Source: Chitinolyticbacter albus (GTDB lineage: Bacteria > Pseudomonadota > Gammaproteobacteria > Burkholderiales > Chitinibacteraceae). From it: DNA of 64,000 nucleotides. Made by a program: the position numbers and the translations under genes. Positions 41,144 to 50,856 of the stretch are shown piece by piece. Positions within the stretch are counted from its first letter, which is position 1, and each line of letters opens with the position of its first letter. The notes under the pieces were generated by a model, which saw only the letters and a program-made list of their open reading frames with translations, was not told where the DNA came from and did not search any database. The stretch lies in contig NZ_JANBVF010000014.1 of NCBI RefSeq assembly GCF_024437655.1, positions 37,543 to 101,542 on the forward strand, given 5' to 3'.

Positions 41144-41635
41144 ATGAAAGAGCAGTTGTCTGCACTGATCGACAACGAGCTGGACGGGCATGACTGCGAC
41201 GCCCTGCTGTCCCATCTTGCCGCGGACCCCGACCTTCGGGTTGAATGGCAGGATTGGCATCTGGTCGGCGATGCCATGCAGGCGCACCCGCTGCTGTCCC
41301 CCGATTTCATGAAGCGTTTCTCAGAGCGTCTGGCCGCCGAGCCCATCGTGCTGGTGCCGCATAAGAAACGTTCGCTGCTCAAGCGCGCGTTGCTACCCTT
41401 GTCGGCAGCGGCGTCGGTCGCCTTGGTCAGCGTCGTCGGCTGGCAGGCTTACTACGGCGCCTACCGGGCTGACCCGCAAGCGGTACCTGCCACTACGCTG
41501 GCCACGGCCGACGGCGGGCTCGATGTGATGCGCATGCAGGATTACGTCGCCGCCCACCGCCATGACTCGGGCGGGCCGTTTGATGGCCGCGAGCTGATGC
41601 AAGCCTCCTACGATCCGGCCCCAAGCGCTCAATGA
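41144..41635 (+). CDS. rseA: Anti-sigma-E factor RseA
   Basis: A 163-residue inner-membrane anti-sigma factor. The N-terminal ~65 residues (MKEQLSALIDNELDG, DWHLVGDAM) form the RpoE-binding domain, a membrane helix spans ~83-107, and the remaining ~55 residues face the periplasm. Stress proteases cut such proteins in sequence to release sigma-E. It overlaps rseB by four bases (ATGA). Confidence 0.93.
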   Translation: MKEQLSALIDNELDGHDCDALLSHLAADPDLRVEWQDWHLVGDAMQAHPLLSPDFMKRFSERLAAEPIVLVPHKKRSLLKRALLPLSAAASVALVSVVGWQAYYGAYRADPQAVPATTLATADGGLDVMRMQDYVAAHRHDSGGPFDGRELMQASYDPAPSAQ

Positions 41636-42633
41636 GAATTGCACACGTCTGTTCGCTGGCCAGTGCCGCATTGCTGACCAGTGCCGCCCTGCTGGCCGCC
41701 GATCCGCACCCCTTGCTCAGCCATGCAGAGGCGGGGCAACTGGTGCACAAGGTGGCGAACGCACCGCGTACCACCAGTTACCACGGCATCTATGTGCACC
41801 AGTTCGGCGACCGTTTTGAAACCGTGCGCGTGGTGCATGCCGCCGACGGCGGCAAGGATATCGAACGACGCGAGACGCTGGACGGCCCGCAGCTGGAGCT
41901 GCTGCGCGAAGGCGAGAAGGTCGGCTTGTTCCTGCCCGAGGATACCTACCCGCCGGCGCTCGATCGCCGGCTGATGTCCAAGTTGTTCCCGCGGCAATGG
42001 CCTGAACAATCAACGCAGATGCTGACCGGATATCAAGTCCGGCGCGTTGGCAGTGCCCGCGTGGCGGGCGTGCCGGCCGACATCTACGAGTTTGAGCCAC
42101 GCGATCGCTTCCGCTATCCGCATCGCTACTGGATACACCCGGAAACGGGGCTGATGCTCAAATCGGTGATGGTCGACGATCGCAAGCAACTGGTCGAATT
42201 ATTCGCGTTTTCGCAGATCCAGATCGGCGGGACCATCGACAAGAAGCTGCTCAAGCCCAACCACACCTTGCGCACGCTGCCGATCGAGAACGGCGATGGC
42301 GAGGCTGTACGGTTGCGTGATCCCGATTGGGAGGTGAAATCGACGCCGGCCGGTTTTCGGCTGATCAAGGCCAAGCGCAGCCTGTGGTCCAAGAGCCGCC
42401 CGGTCACCCACCATCTGTACAGCGATGGTCTCGTGACCGTCTCGGTATTCATCGAACCGATGACCCGCGCGATGCAGCCGGTATTGCAGCAACAGGGTGG
42501 AATCAATTTTTTCAGCCGCCCGCTGGGCTCGTCCGTGCTGACCGTCGTGGGCCAGGTACCGGCTGAAACCGTACAGATGCTCAGCAACGCCTACGTGCCG
42601 CGGGAAGCGGCAGAGGATGTGGAGCCGCAATGA
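41632..42633 (+). CDS. rseB: Sigma-E regulatory protein RseB/MucB
   Basis: Periplasmic protein of 333 residues that binds RseA and blocks its proteolysis until mislocalised lipoproteins or LPS displace it. A signal peptide (to about residue 21) is followed by the lipid-binding MucB/RseB domain (TSYHGIYVHQFGDRFET, LDGPQLELLREGEKV) and the C-terminal RseA-binding domain. It overlaps both rseA and rseC by four bases. Confidence 0.95.
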   Translation: MRIAHVCSLASAALLTSAALLAADPHPLLSHAEAGQLVHKVANAPRTTSYHGIYVHQFGDRFETVRVVHAADGGKDIERRETLDGPQLELLREGEKVGLFLPEDTYPPALDRRLMSKLFPRQWPEQSTQMLTGYQVRRVGSARVAGVPADIYEFEPRDRFRYPHRYWIHPETGLMLKSVMVDDRKQLVELFAFSQIQIGGTIDKKLLKPNHTLRTLPIENGDGEAVRLRDPDWEVKSTPAGFRLIKAKRSLWSKSRPVTHHLYSDGLVTVSVFIEPMTRAMQPVLQQQGGINFFSRPLGSSVLTVVGQVPAETVQMLSNAYVPREAAEDVEPQ

Positions 42634-43079
42634 CAGGCTGGATCGTGACCGAGGCCAAGGTGCAGGCCCGTGAAGGGGATACCGTCCTGGTTGCGCTCAG
42701 ACCGCACAGCCCCTGTGGCCATTGCGAACCGCAAACCGGTTGTCGTGCGCTCGCGCTGTCGCGCGCATTTGCCCATCCCCAGCGGCTGTTTCGGTGTCAC
42801 TCCAGCTCGGCATGTGCCGGTGATGCAGTGCGGCTTGCCATCCCTGATGGCACGCTCTGGCGCGCCGCCTGGTGGGCCTACGGCGTACCGACGCTGGCAC
42901 TGCTGCTGGGCGCCGCCGCTGGCGAGTATCTGGCCCCAAGGGCCTGGCAGCCCTGGTCTGCTGTTTCATTCGCCTTGCTTGCGTTGGCGCTGGCCTCGCT
43001 AGGCTGGCGCAGGCGCTGGCCCACGGCACGAGTCCTGCTCGCCGATCAGGCTGAATGCCAGGCGGCAAGCTCACCTTGA
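42630..43079 (+). CDS. rseC: SoxR-reducing/RseC-family membrane protein
   Basis: A 149-residue membrane protein with a small N-terminal beta domain bearing a cysteine cluster (CGHCEPQTGC) and two transmembrane helices (~79-101 and ~107-126). RseC proteins modulate sigma-E weakly and in E. coli also belong to the SoxR-reducing complex. The start overlaps rseB (ATGA). Confidence 0.9.
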   Translation: MTGWIVTEAKVQAREGDTVLVALRPHSPCGHCEPQTGCRALALSRAFAHPQRLFRCHSSSACAGDAVRLAIPDGTLWRAAWWAYGVPTLALLLGAAAGEYLAPRAWQPWSAVSFALLALALASLGWRRRWPTARVLLADQAECQAASSP

Positions 43080-43104
43080 ATTTGTCCCTAGCCCAACCAC
43101 AACC

Positions 43105-44523
43105 ATGGAACCTATGTCGATCAAAGCCTGCTTGTTGACCGGTGTTCTGGCGTTGGCCGCCAGCGCAACCCTTGCCGCGCCTGTCGCGGCGCTTCCTGAT
43201 TTCACCCAGCTCGTCGAGAAGGAAGGACGGGCGGTGGTCAATATCTCGACCACCGGCACCGTGCGCGAGGATGGGCCGGAGGCCGGTGGTCTCGATGAGG
43301 ACACGCTCAACCTGTTCCGCCGCTTCGGCTTTCCGATCCCGCCGATGGGGCCGCAGGGGCCGCGCGAGCGGCAGACCCAGTCGCTGGGTTCGGGCTTCAT
43401 CATCGATAGCGGCGGCTACGTGCTGACCAATGCGCACGTGATCGCCGAAGCCGACGAGATCAAGGTCAAGCTGGGCGACAAGCGCGAGTTCAAGGCCACC
43501 GTCGTTGGCTCGGACGCGCGCACCGATGTGGCGCTGCTGAAGATCGAGGCGAGCAACCTGCCCAAGGTGGACCTGGGCGATTCCGAGCAATTGAAAGTGG
43601 GCGAATGGGTAGTCGCGATCGGCTCGCCGTTCGGCCTGGACAATACGGTGACGGCGGGCATTGTCTCGGCCAAGGGCCGCAGCCTGCCCGACGAGGCCTA
43701 CGTGCCTTTTATCCAGACCGATGTGGCGATCAACCCGGGCAACTCGGGTGGCCCGCTCTTCAATATGAAGGGCGAGGTGGTCGGCATCAATTCGCAGATC
43801 TATAGCCGCTCGGGTGGCTTCATGGGGCTGTCGTTCTCGATTCCCATCGATGTGGCGCTCAAGGTGTCCGAGCAGCTGAAGACACACGGCAAGGTCTCGC
43901 GCGGCAAGATCGGTGTCGCCATCCAGGAAGTGAATGAGGAACTGGCCAAGGGCTTTGGCTTGGCTAAGGCGAACGGCGCCCTGGTGTCGTCGGTGGAGAA
44001 AGACGGCCCCGCCGACAAGGCTGGCGTGAAGCCGGGCGACATCATTCAGAAGTTCAACGGCCAGAGCGTGGTGACCAGCTCCGACCTGCCGCGTCTTGTC
44101 ACCGAAATGAAACCAGGTGCCGTGGCCAAGGTGACCGTGTGGCGCGAAAAATCGGCGCGTGAGTTGGCGGTGACCGTGGGCGAGATGGACCAGGCCGATC
44201 GGGCCAGCGCCGGCCGCGAGTATCGCGGCGGCAAGAAGGAAGAGAGCAATCGCTTCGGCCTGTCGGTGCGTGAGCTCAACGCACGCCAGCTCAAGGAACT
44301 GGGCGTGAAGTTTGGCCTTGGTGTGGTCGGGGCCAACGGTGCCGCGGCGCGCGCCGGCATCATGCAAGGTGACGTGATCGTTGGCATCGGGGGCGCGGAA
44401 CTGAGCAGCTCGGATCAGTTGAAGAAGGCGCTCGACGCGCTCAAGCCCGGCCAGACCTTGGCGCTGCGCGTATTGCGTCAGGGCGGATCGCTATTCGTTT
44501 CGCTGAAGGCGCTGGACAAGTGA
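43105..44523 (+). CDS. mucD: Periplasmic serine protease/chaperone DegP (MucD)
   Basis: HtrA-family protease of 472 residues that removes misfolded envelope proteins. A signal peptide precedes the trypsin-like domain with triad H111 (TNAHVIA), D141 (ARTDVALL) and S214 (GNSGGPL), followed by two PDZ domains (~275-365 and ~390-470). In this operon position MucD dampens sigma-E by degrading its inducers. ATG 43114 is an alternative start. The stop codon overlaps the next gene (GTGA). Confidence 0.95.
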   Translation: MEPMSIKACLLTGVLALAASATLAAPVAALPDFTQLVEKEGRAVVNISTTGTVREDGPEAGGLDEDTLNLFRRFGFPIPPMGPQGPRERQTQSLGSGFIIDSGGYVLTNAHVIAEADEIKVKLGDKREFKATVVGSDARTDVALLKIEASNLPKVDLGDSEQLKVGEWVVAIGSPFGLDNTVTAGIVSAKGRSLPDEAYVPFIQTDVAINPGNSGGPLFNMKGEVVGINSQIYSRSGGFMGLSFSIPIDVALKVSEQLKTHGKVSRGKIGVAIQEVNEELAKGFGLAKANGALVSSVEKDGPADKAGVKPGDIIQKFNGQSVVTSSDLPRLVTEMKPGAVAKVTVWREKSARELAVTVGEMDQADRASAGREYRGGKKEESNRFGLSVRELNARQLKELGVKFGLGVVGANGAAARAGIMQGDVIVGIGGAELSSSDQLKKALDALKPGQTLALRVLRQGGSLFVSLKALDK

Positions 44524-44765
44524 TTGCGCTGACGCTGTATGGCCGCGAGTATTGCGGCCTGTGCCTGACCATGCGCGACCAGCTGGCGGAACTCGCACCG
44601 GCGCGCGGCTTTTCCGTGCGCTGGGTCGATGTCGATGACGATCCGTTGCTGGAGGCGCGCTTTGACGAGCTGGTGCCAGTGCTGGCCGACCCAGACGACG
44701 TGGAAATCTGCCATTACCACCTCGATCTTGCCGCGCTGGATGAATGCCTGGCGAAATTCCGCTAG
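44520..44765 (+). CDS. Glutaredoxin-family thiol protein
   Basis: An 81-residue thioredoxin-fold protein of the YruB/DUF836 glutaredoxin type, with a redox motif C-x-x-C written CGLC (residues 12-15) after LTLYGREY. The family's usual cis-Pro segment is VPVLAD. Start GTG 44520 overlaps mucD by four bases. The substrate is unknown. Confidence 0.85.
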   Translation: MIALTLYGREYCGLCLTMRDQLAELAPARGFSVRWVDVDDDPLLEARFDELVPVLADPDDVEICHYHLDLAALDECLAKFR

Positions 44766-44789
44766 AATCGCGCATTAACCAAAAGCAGC

Positions 44790-44815
44790 AAGGGCACGCG
44801 TTGCGTGCCCTTTTT
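44790..44815 (+). terminator. Rho-independent terminator before lepA
   Basis: Stem aagggcacgc / gcgtgccctt with a 3-base loop (gtt) and a T-run (ttttt). It splits the rpoE-mucD-glutaredoxin operon from lepA, so lepA needs read-through or its own promoter. Confidence 0.88.
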
Positions 44816-44835
44816 ACTGGATTGACCGGCCGTTC

Positions 44836-46629
44836 ATGAAGCACATTCGCAATTTCTCCATCATCGCCCACATCGACCACGGCAAGAGCACGCTGGCCGA
44901 CCGTTTCATCCAGTACTGCGGCGGGCTGGAACTGCGCGAGATGAGCGCGCAGGTGCTCGATTCGATGGATATCGAAAAAGAGCGCGGCATCACCATCAAG
45001 GCGCAGACCGCGGCGCTGACCTACAAGGCGCGCGATGGCCAGATCTACAACCTGAACCTGATCGACACCCCGGGCCACGTTGACTTCAGCTATGAAGTGA
45101 GCCGCTCGCTGTCGGCGTGCGAAGGTGCGCTCCTGGTGGTCGACGCCTCGCAAGGCGTCGAGGCGCAGACGGTGGCCAATTGCTACACCGCGATCGAGCT
45201 CGGCGTCGAAGTACGGCCGGTGCTGAACAAGATCGATCTGCCGGCGGCCGAGCCCGAGCGCGTGGCGCAGGAAATCGAGGAAATCATCGGCATTGAAGCG
45301 GCGGACGCCGTGCGCGCTTCGGCCAAGAGCGGAATCGGTATCGAAGACATCCTGGAAGAAGTCGTCAGCAAGATTCCACCGCCCAGCGGCAATCCCGATG
45401 GCCCGTTGAAGGCACTGATCGTTGATTCCTGGTTCGACAACTATGTCGGCGTGGTGATGCTGGTGCGCGTGGTCGACGGCGAGATCCGGCCCAAGGACAA
45501 GATACAGTTCATGGCGACCAAGGCGCAGCATCTGTGCGAGCAGGTCGGCGTGTTCACGCCGAAGTCGCTGCAGCGCGAGGTGTTGCGCGCCGGTGAAGTG
45601 GGTTTCATCATCGCCGGCATCAAGGAGCTGGCCAGCGCCAAGGTCGGCGACACTATCACGCTGGCCAAGACGCCGGCGACCGAGCCCTTGCCCGGCTTCA
45701 AGGAAGTGAAGTCACAGGTGTTCGCAGGCCTCTATCCGGTGGAAAGCCACGACTACGAGTCGCTGCGCGATTCGCTGACCAAGCTCAAGCTGAATGACGC
45801 TGCACTGCAGTTCGAACCCGAAGTGTCGCAGGCGCTGGGCTTTGGTTTCCGTTGTGGCTTCCTTGGCCTGTTGCACCTCGAAATCGTGCAGGAGCGGCTC
45901 GAGCGCGAGTTTGACATGGACCTCATCACCACGGCGCCGACCGTGGTCTACGAGTTGGTGATGAAGGGCGGCGAAGTCACGCATATCGAGAATCCGTCCA
46001 AGCTGCCGGAACCCGGCAAATACGAGGAAATCCGCGAGCCCATCATCACCGCGACCATCTTGATGCCGCAGGAATACGTCGGCGCAGTGATGACGCTGTG
46101 CAACCAGAAGCGTGGCGCGCAACGCAACATGCAGTACATGGGCCGGCAGGTGATGCTGACCTACGACATGCCGATGGCCGAAGTGGTGATGGATTTCTTC
46201 GACAAGCTCAAATCGGTGTCGCGCGGCTATGCCTCGCTCGATTACGAGTTCAAGGAGTTCCAGGCAGCGGATCTCGTCAAGGTCGACGTGCTGGTGAACG
46301 GCGAAAAGGTCGATGCGCTTTCGCTGATCATCCACCGCTCGACCAGCGTCTATCGTGGCCGCGAACTGGTATCTAAGATGCGCGAGCTGATCCCGCGGCA
46401 GATGTACGAAGTGGCGGTGCAGGCCGCCATTGGCGGCACCATCATCGCCCGCGAAAACGTGAAGGCGATGCGCAAGGACGTGCTGGCCAAGTGCTACGGC
46501 GGCGATATCACCCGCAAGAAGAAGCTCTTGGAAAAGCAGAAGGCTGGCAAGAAGCGGATGAAGCAGGTCGGCAATGTGGAAATCCCGCAGGAGGCCTTCC
46601 TCGCCATTCTGCAGGTCAGCGACAAATAA
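44836..46629 (+). CDS. lepA: Elongation factor 4 (LepA)
   Basis: Ribosome-associated GTPase of 597 residues that back-translocates or aids initiation under stress. G1 AHIDHGKST, the DTPGH element and NKIDLPAA (NKxD) are present, together with the LepA-specific C-terminal domain ([16 protein letters not shown]). It begins 20 bases after a strong terminator and is followed by lepB after 18 bases. Confidence 0.98.
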   Translation: MKHIRNFSIIAHIDHGKSTLADRFIQYCGGLELREMSAQVLDSMDIEKERGITIKAQTAALTYKARDGQIYNLNLIDTPGHVDFSYEVSRSLSACEGALLVVDASQGVEAQTVANCYTAIELGVEVRPVLNKIDLPAAEPERVAQEIEEIIGIEAADAVRASAKSGIGIEDILEEVVSKIPPPSGNPDGPLKALIVDSWFDNYVGVVMLVRVVDGEIRPKDKIQFMATKAQHLCEQVGVFTPKSLQREVLRAGEVGFIIAGIKELASAKVGDTITLAKTPATEPLPGFKEVKSQVFAGLYPVESHDYESLRDSLTKLKLNDAALQFEPEVSQALGFGFRCGFLGLLHLEIVQERLEREFDMDLITTAPTVVYELVMKGGEVTHIENPSKLPEPGKYEEIREPIITATILMPQEYVGAVMTLCNQKRGAQRNMQYMGRQVMLTYDMPMAEVVMDFFDKLKSVSRGYASLDYEFKEFQAADLVKVDVLVNGEKVDALSLIIHRSTSVYRGRELVSKMRELIPRQMYEVAVQAAIGGTIIARENVKAMRKDVLAKCYGGDITRKKKLLEKQKAGKKRMKQVGNVEIPQEAFLAILQVSDK

Positions 46630-46647
46630 ACATAACAAGGAAACCGC

Positions 46648-47604
46648 ATGAACTGGCAACTGATCGGCGCCGTACTGGCTGTGCTTGGCGTCGTCCTCTC
46701 GGTGGTCGGCGCCAAGCATGAACGCAAGGGCGACGAGCCGCCGCAACTGGTGCAGTACGGTTATCTTGCCGTCATCGTCGGCGTATTCATCCTGCTGGTG
46801 AACTTCTTCTCGATTGCCGCCGCGATGCTGATTTTTGTCTTGGTCACCGGCGTGATCTGGGCGGTGGACAAGTTCGTGCTCGCCAAGAAGCGCCAGGGCG
46901 CACGGCCGAGCGACTGGGTCGAGTATGGTCGCGGTTTCTTCCCGGTGATCCTAGTGGTGTTCCTGCTGCGCTCCTTCCTGGTCGAGCCCTACCAGATCCC
47001 CTCATCATCGATGCGGCCGGGCCTCGTGGTCGGCGATTTCATCCTGGTGAACAAGTTCGCCTACGGTATTCGCACCCCCATCATCAACAATGTGCTGATC
47101 CCGGTGGGCGCGCCGCAGCATGGCGACGTGATGGTGTTCAACTATCCGGAAAACCCGGCGATCAACTACATCAAGCGGGTGGTCGGCTTGCCCGGCGACA
47201 CCATTGAATACCGCGACAAGAAGCTGACCGTGAACGGCAAGCTCGTCACCGCCGAGGTGGTGGGGCCGGACGAATATGCCGAAGGCTTTGCCAATATGGA
47301 TGTGTTGCGTGTGCGTGAAGCGACAGCGACCAAACAGTACGATACGTTTGTCGTGCCGGATCGCCCCTGGATCGACCAATCCCAGGTGCGCAACTTCCCC
47401 GGGCGCGAATACTGCCGCTATGATGACAGCGGCTTTGTCTGTCAGGTTCCAGCGGGCCACTACTTCATGATGGGTGACAATCGGGACCATAGTGCCGACA
47501 GCCGTTACTGGGGCTTTGTGCCGGATGAATACGTGGTGGGCCGCGCATTCTTTGTCTGGTTCAATTACAAGCAATTGGGTCGTATCGGCACTGCAATACG
47601 CTGA
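46648..47604 (+). CDS. lepB: Signal peptidase I (LepB)
   Basis: Inner-membrane peptidase that removes Sec and Tat signal peptides. The 318 residues have two or three N-terminal membrane helices, the catalytic serine in PSSSMRPG and the lysine in YIKRVVGLPGD, and the late box MGDNRDHSADSRYWG. The layout is normal for Gram-negative LepB. DUF4845 and rnc follow. Confidence 0.97.
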   Translation: MNWQLIGAVLAVLGVVLSVVGAKHERKGDEPPQLVQYGYLAVIVGVFILLVNFFSIAAAMLIFVLVTGVIWAVDKFVLAKKRQGARPSDWVEYGRGFFPVILVVFLLRSFLVEPYQIPSSSMRPGLVVGDFILVNKFAYGIRTPIINNVLIPVGAPQHGDVMVFNYPENPAINYIKRVVGLPGDTIEYRDKKLTVNGKLVTAEVVGPDEYAEGFANMDVLRVREATATKQYDTFVVPDRPWIDQSQVRNFPGREYCRYDDSGFVCQVPAGHYFMMGDNRDHSADSRYWGFVPDEYVVGRAFFVWFNYKQLGRIGTAIR

Positions 47605-47626
47605 ACGGCATAAGGGAGAACAGGAT

Positions 47627-47989
47627 ATGCGTGCGCAGAAGGGTTTGTCTTTCGTCGGTTTCATCATCATCGCCATCGTGGTGGCGCTGGTGTTGATCAC
47701 CGGCTTCAAGGTGGTGCCGGCCTATGTTGAATACTTTGGCGTGAAGAAAGCGTTGAAGTCCGTGGTTCAGGAGCACGCGAACAGCAATCGTGCCGCGATA
47801 CTTGAAGCCTTTTCCAAACAGGCCACAATAGGCTATATCACGTCGGTTCAACCGCAGGATATCGTCATTTTGCAAGCGGGTGGCAAAACGACGCTCAGTG
47901 CCAATTACGAAAAGGTCGTCCCCTTGGTTGGCAATATCAGCCTACTGCTCGATTTCGAAGCCGAAGCCTCTTCGAGCACGATAGAGTGA
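47627..47989 (+). CDS. DUF4845 membrane protein
   Basis: A 120-residue protein with one N-terminal hydrophobic helix (~8-30, GLSFVGFIIIAIVVALVLIT) and a small periplasmic-looking domain. DUF4845 proteins sit between lepB and rnc across beta- and gammaproteobacteria; their function is unknown, and their pilin-like N-terminus hints at membrane insertion. ATG 47627 has aagggagaa upstream. It overlaps rnc by four bases. Confidence 0.85.
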   Translation: MRAQKGLSFVGFIIIAIVVALVLITGFKVVPAYVEYFGVKKALKSVVQEHANSNRAAILEAFSKQATIGYITSVQPQDIVILQAGGKTTLSANYEKVVPLVGNISLLLDFEAEASSSTIE

Positions 47990-48693
47990 GCATTGTTCTG
48001 CCAGCCGAGCGCCTGATGCAGGTGCTCGGCTATGTCTTTTCCGACACCCGGCTTGCGCGACAGGCGCTGACGCACCGCAGTCATTCCAGTACCCATAACG
48101 AACGCCTCGAGTTCGTCGGCGACAGCGTGCTCAATGCCGTCGTCGCCCGTGCGCTGTTCCTGGCGTTTCCGCAATTGACCGAGGGCGAGCTGTCGCGTTT
48201 GCGGGCCAGCCTCGTCTGTCAGGAGGCATTGGCCGAAGTGGCCAATGAGTTGCAACTCGGCGATTATCTTTCGCTGGGTGAGGGCGAGTTAAAGAGTGGC
48301 GGGCACCGTCGCCCATCCATTCTGGCCGACGCGCTGGAGGCGGTGTTCGGCGCCGTCTGGTTCGATGGTGGATTCGACGCCGCCCAAGGTGTGGTCGAGC
48401 GGCTGTTTTCGCCGCGTATCGCGGCCATCGATCCGGAGCGTGCGCTCAAGGACGCCAAGACCGCCTTGCAGGAGTGGCTGCAGGCGCGTCGTGTCGCGCT
48501 GCCGCAGTACCTGTTGCTGCGACAGGAGGGGGATTCCCCCAACCAATCGTTTGAGGTGGCGTGCAAGGTCGAGCCGCTCGCCATCGAAACCCGTGCCACG
48601 GGCGCCAGCCGGCGCGTGGCCGAGCAAGCCGCCGCCGCCGAGGCGCTCGGTACCTTGAAAGATCGTTACCCGGGCAAGGCCAAGCTGTTCTGA
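47986..48693 (+). CDS. rnc: Ribonuclease III
   Basis: Double-strand-specific endoribonuclease for rRNA and mRNA processing. The 235 residues carry the catalytic signature ERLEFVGDSVLN, a second acidic set near EAVFGAV, and a C-terminal dsRNA-binding domain (NQSFEVACKV, ending AAAAEALG). The start is GTG 47986, overlapping the DUF4845 gene. Confidence 0.97.
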   Translation: MSIVLPAERLMQVLGYVFSDTRLARQALTHRSHSSTHNERLEFVGDSVLNAVVARALFLAFPQLTEGELSRLRASLVCQEALAEVANELQLGDYLSLGEGELKSGGHRRPSILADALEAVFGAVWFDGGFDAAQGVVERLFSPRIAAIDPERALKDAKTALQEWLQARRVALPQYLLLRQEGDSPNQSFEVACKVEPLAIETRATGASRRVAEQAAAAEALGTLKDRYPGKAKLF

Positions 48694-48715
48694 GCCTGCC
48701 TGACTAGGAAGTTCC

Positions 48716-49630
48716 ATGTCTGAAGAAATCGCCGCCGGCTATCGCTGCGGCTTCGTTGCCATTGTTGGCCGTCCCAATGTCGGCAAGTCGACGCTGCTCA
48801 ATCATCTGATCGGCCTCAAGCTCAGCATCACCTCGCGCAAGGCGCAGACCACGCGTCACCGGATCACGGGCGTGCTGACGACGGAGGCTACGCAGTTCGT
48901 GTTCGTCGATACGCCTGGTTTCCAGACCCGGCACCGCAATGCGCTGAACCTTGCGATGAACCGCAACGTCACGACGACGCTGGCCGATGTCGACGTGATC
49001 CTGTTCGTCGTCGAAGCAGGGCGCTTTGGCGCCGACGACGAAGCGGTGCTCAAGCTGTTGCCTCCAGGTCGTCCGGTACTGCTCGTGATCAACAAGGTTG
49101 ATACCTTGGCCGACAAGGCTGCCTTGCTGCCCTTTATCGAAAAGGTTTCCGCCGTGCGCGACTTCACCGCCATCGTGCCGGTTTCGGCGCAGAAGGCACA
49201 GAAACTCGACGTGCTGCTCGCCGCCGTGCAGCCTTTGTTGCCCGAATCGGTGCCGCTCTATGCCGAGGACCAGGTCACCGATCGCAACGAGCGTTTCCTC
49301 GCCGCCGAAATCGTGCGCGAGAAGATCTTCCGCTTGATGGGCGATGAATTGCCGTATGCGATGACGGTCGAGATCGAGAAGTTCGACGAAGAAGAAACCA
49401 GGGATGGGCGCGAATTGCGTCGCATCTTTGCCGCCGTACTGGTCGATCGCGATAGCCAGAAGGCGATGCTGATCGGCAAGAATGGCGAGAAACTCAAGCG
49501 CATCAGCACCGATGCGCGGCTCGACATGGAAAAACTGTTCGAGGCCAAGGTCTACCTCGAAGTCTGGGTCAAGGTAAAGAGCGGCTGGGCCGACGACACG
49601 CGCGTCTTGCGGCAGCAAGGTTTCGAATAA
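48716..49630 (+). CDS. era: GTPase Era
   Basis: Essential GTPase in 30S ribosome maturation that binds the 3' end of 16S rRNA. G1 [18 protein letters not shown] and the C-terminal KH domain ([14 protein letters not shown]) are all present in 304 residues. It follows rnc by 22 bases and precedes recO by 6. Confidence 0.97.
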   Translation: MSEEIAAGYRCGFVAIVGRPNVGKSTLLNHLIGLKLSITSRKAQTTRHRITGVLTTEATQFVFVDTPGFQTRHRNALNLAMNRNVTTTLADVDVILFVVEAGRFGADDEAVLKLLPPGRPVLLVINKVDTLADKAALLPFIEKVSAVRDFTAIVPVSAQKAQKLDVLLAAVQPLLPESVPLYAEDQVTDRNERFLAAEIVREKIFRLMGDELPYAMTVEIEKFDEEETRDGRELRRIFAAVLVDRDSQKAMLIGKNGEKLKRISTDARLDMEKLFEAKVYLEVWVKVKSGWADDTRVLRQQGFE

Positions 49631-49636
49631 GGCGCC

Positions 49637-50380
49637 ATGGTCGAGCCGCGCAAACCGCGCCGCAAGGCGAGCGCCGATACCCCGCGGGTCGACGCCCAGC
49701 CGGTGTTCGTGCTGCACCAGCACGCGTGGCGCGAGACCAGCCGCCTGCTCGACGTGTTCTCGCGTGACCACGGCCGGCTCTCCATCGTGGCACGCGGCGC
49801 ACAGCGACCCGGGTCGCAAGCACGTGCCGTGCTGCTGGGTTTTCAGCCGCTGTTGCTGTCGTGGTTTGGCGGCGGCGAAGTCCGCACGCTGCATGCGGCG
49901 GAATGGCAGGGCGGCATCCCCCAGCTGGCTGGGCAGTCCCTGTTATGTGGCTTCTACCTGAATGAGCTCATGCTGCGCCTGCTGCCACGCGAGGTGCCGC
50001 AGCCACGGCTCTTCGCCGCCTATTTCGATGCTATCCGGGCGCTGGCGATGTTGCCGCGCGATGCGGGCTCAATGCTCGAGCCCATATTGCGTCGTTTCGA
50101 ACTCGTACTGCTCGCCGAGCTCGGGTACGCACCCGATTGGCGCCACACTGCCCGTGGCCAGCCGATTGAGCCTGAGCTTGCCTATCGCTTCGTGCCAGGC
50201 TCAGGGCTGGAGCCGGCACCGGATGGCGTTGCAGGCAGCGTGCTGCTGGCCTTGGCCGGCGAGCCCACTGAAACCATGCTGACCCAGAGCAAGGGTTTGA
50301 TGCGGCAGCTGATAGGCAGCCTGGTCGGTATGCCCCCCTTGCATACACGGCAATTGCTGATCGATCTGCAGCGCCTTTAA
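49637..50380 (+). CDS. recO: DNA repair protein RecO
   Basis: Recombination mediator that loads RecA onto SSB-covered gaps with RecR. The 247 residues have the N-terminal OB fold (PVFVLHQHAWRETSRLLDVFSRDHGRL) and the helical C-terminal domain (GFYLNELMLRLLPREVPQPRLF). In many relatives pdxJ follows; here it does not. Confidence 0.95.
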   Translation: MVEPRKPRRKASADTPRVDAQPVFVLHQHAWRETSRLLDVFSRDHGRLSIVARGAQRPGSQARAVLLGFQPLLLSWFGGGEVRTLHAAEWQGGIPQLAGQSLLCGFYLNELMLRLLPREVPQPRLFAAYFDAIRALAMLPRDAGSMLEPILRRFELVLLAELGYAPDWRHTARGQPIEPELAYRFVPGSGLEPAPDGVAGSVLLALAGEPTETMLTQSKGLMRQLIGSLVGMPPLHTRQLLIDLQRL

Positions 50381-50465
50381 CCGCTGAAAGGGTATTGACG
50401 GTACTGCCGCGCCGGGCAGCGACGAGCTATGCTGACAAACTAGCCCTGTCGAGTCGGAGGCCATC

Positions 50466-50843
50466 ATGATCAGCATTACCCACGAGCAGCACTACGTGCA
50501 TGCCGCGGTGATCGGCGAGTTCACCATTGCGGATTTCCGCGAGTTCGCACAGGACGTGCTGTATGAAATACGCTTCCATGGACACGCCAATCTATTGTTC
50601 GATCTGACGGAGATGATAAGCTATACGCTAGACATGGCCGTCGAGGAGGTCCGATTCACCCGCGAGCACAAGCGGGATTTCGGACGCGTTGCCGTGGTGA
50701 CCGACGATCAGTGGGTCACCTGGTCCGCCTGGTTGAACCAGCTGCTTTCCGACGGCGAAATCGAGCTTTTCCCCAATGTGGATGCTGCGAGGGATTGGCT
50801 TACACAGGATGGCACGGCGACACAGGCGCCGGCTTCGATATAG
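50466..50843 (+). CDS. SpoIIAA-like (STAS/SEC14-type) protein
   Basis: A 125-residue cytoplasmic protein of the SpoIIAA-like class (PF11964 type), recognised by GEFTIADFREFAQDVLYEI, LLFDLTEMISYTLD and the late GRVAVVTDDQWV strand. It lacks the phosphorylatable serine motif of true anti-anti-sigma factors, so the role is unclear; ligand binding near membranes has been proposed. It precedes the large unknown gene by 13 bases. Confidence 0.7.
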   Translation: MISITHEQHYVHAAVIGEFTIADFREFAQDVLYEIRFHGHANLLFDLTEMISYTLDMAVEEVRFTREHKRDFGRVAVVTDDQWVTWSAWLNQLLSDGEIELFPNVDAARDWLTQDGTATQAPASI

Positions 50844-50856
50844 AAGAACGATAACG

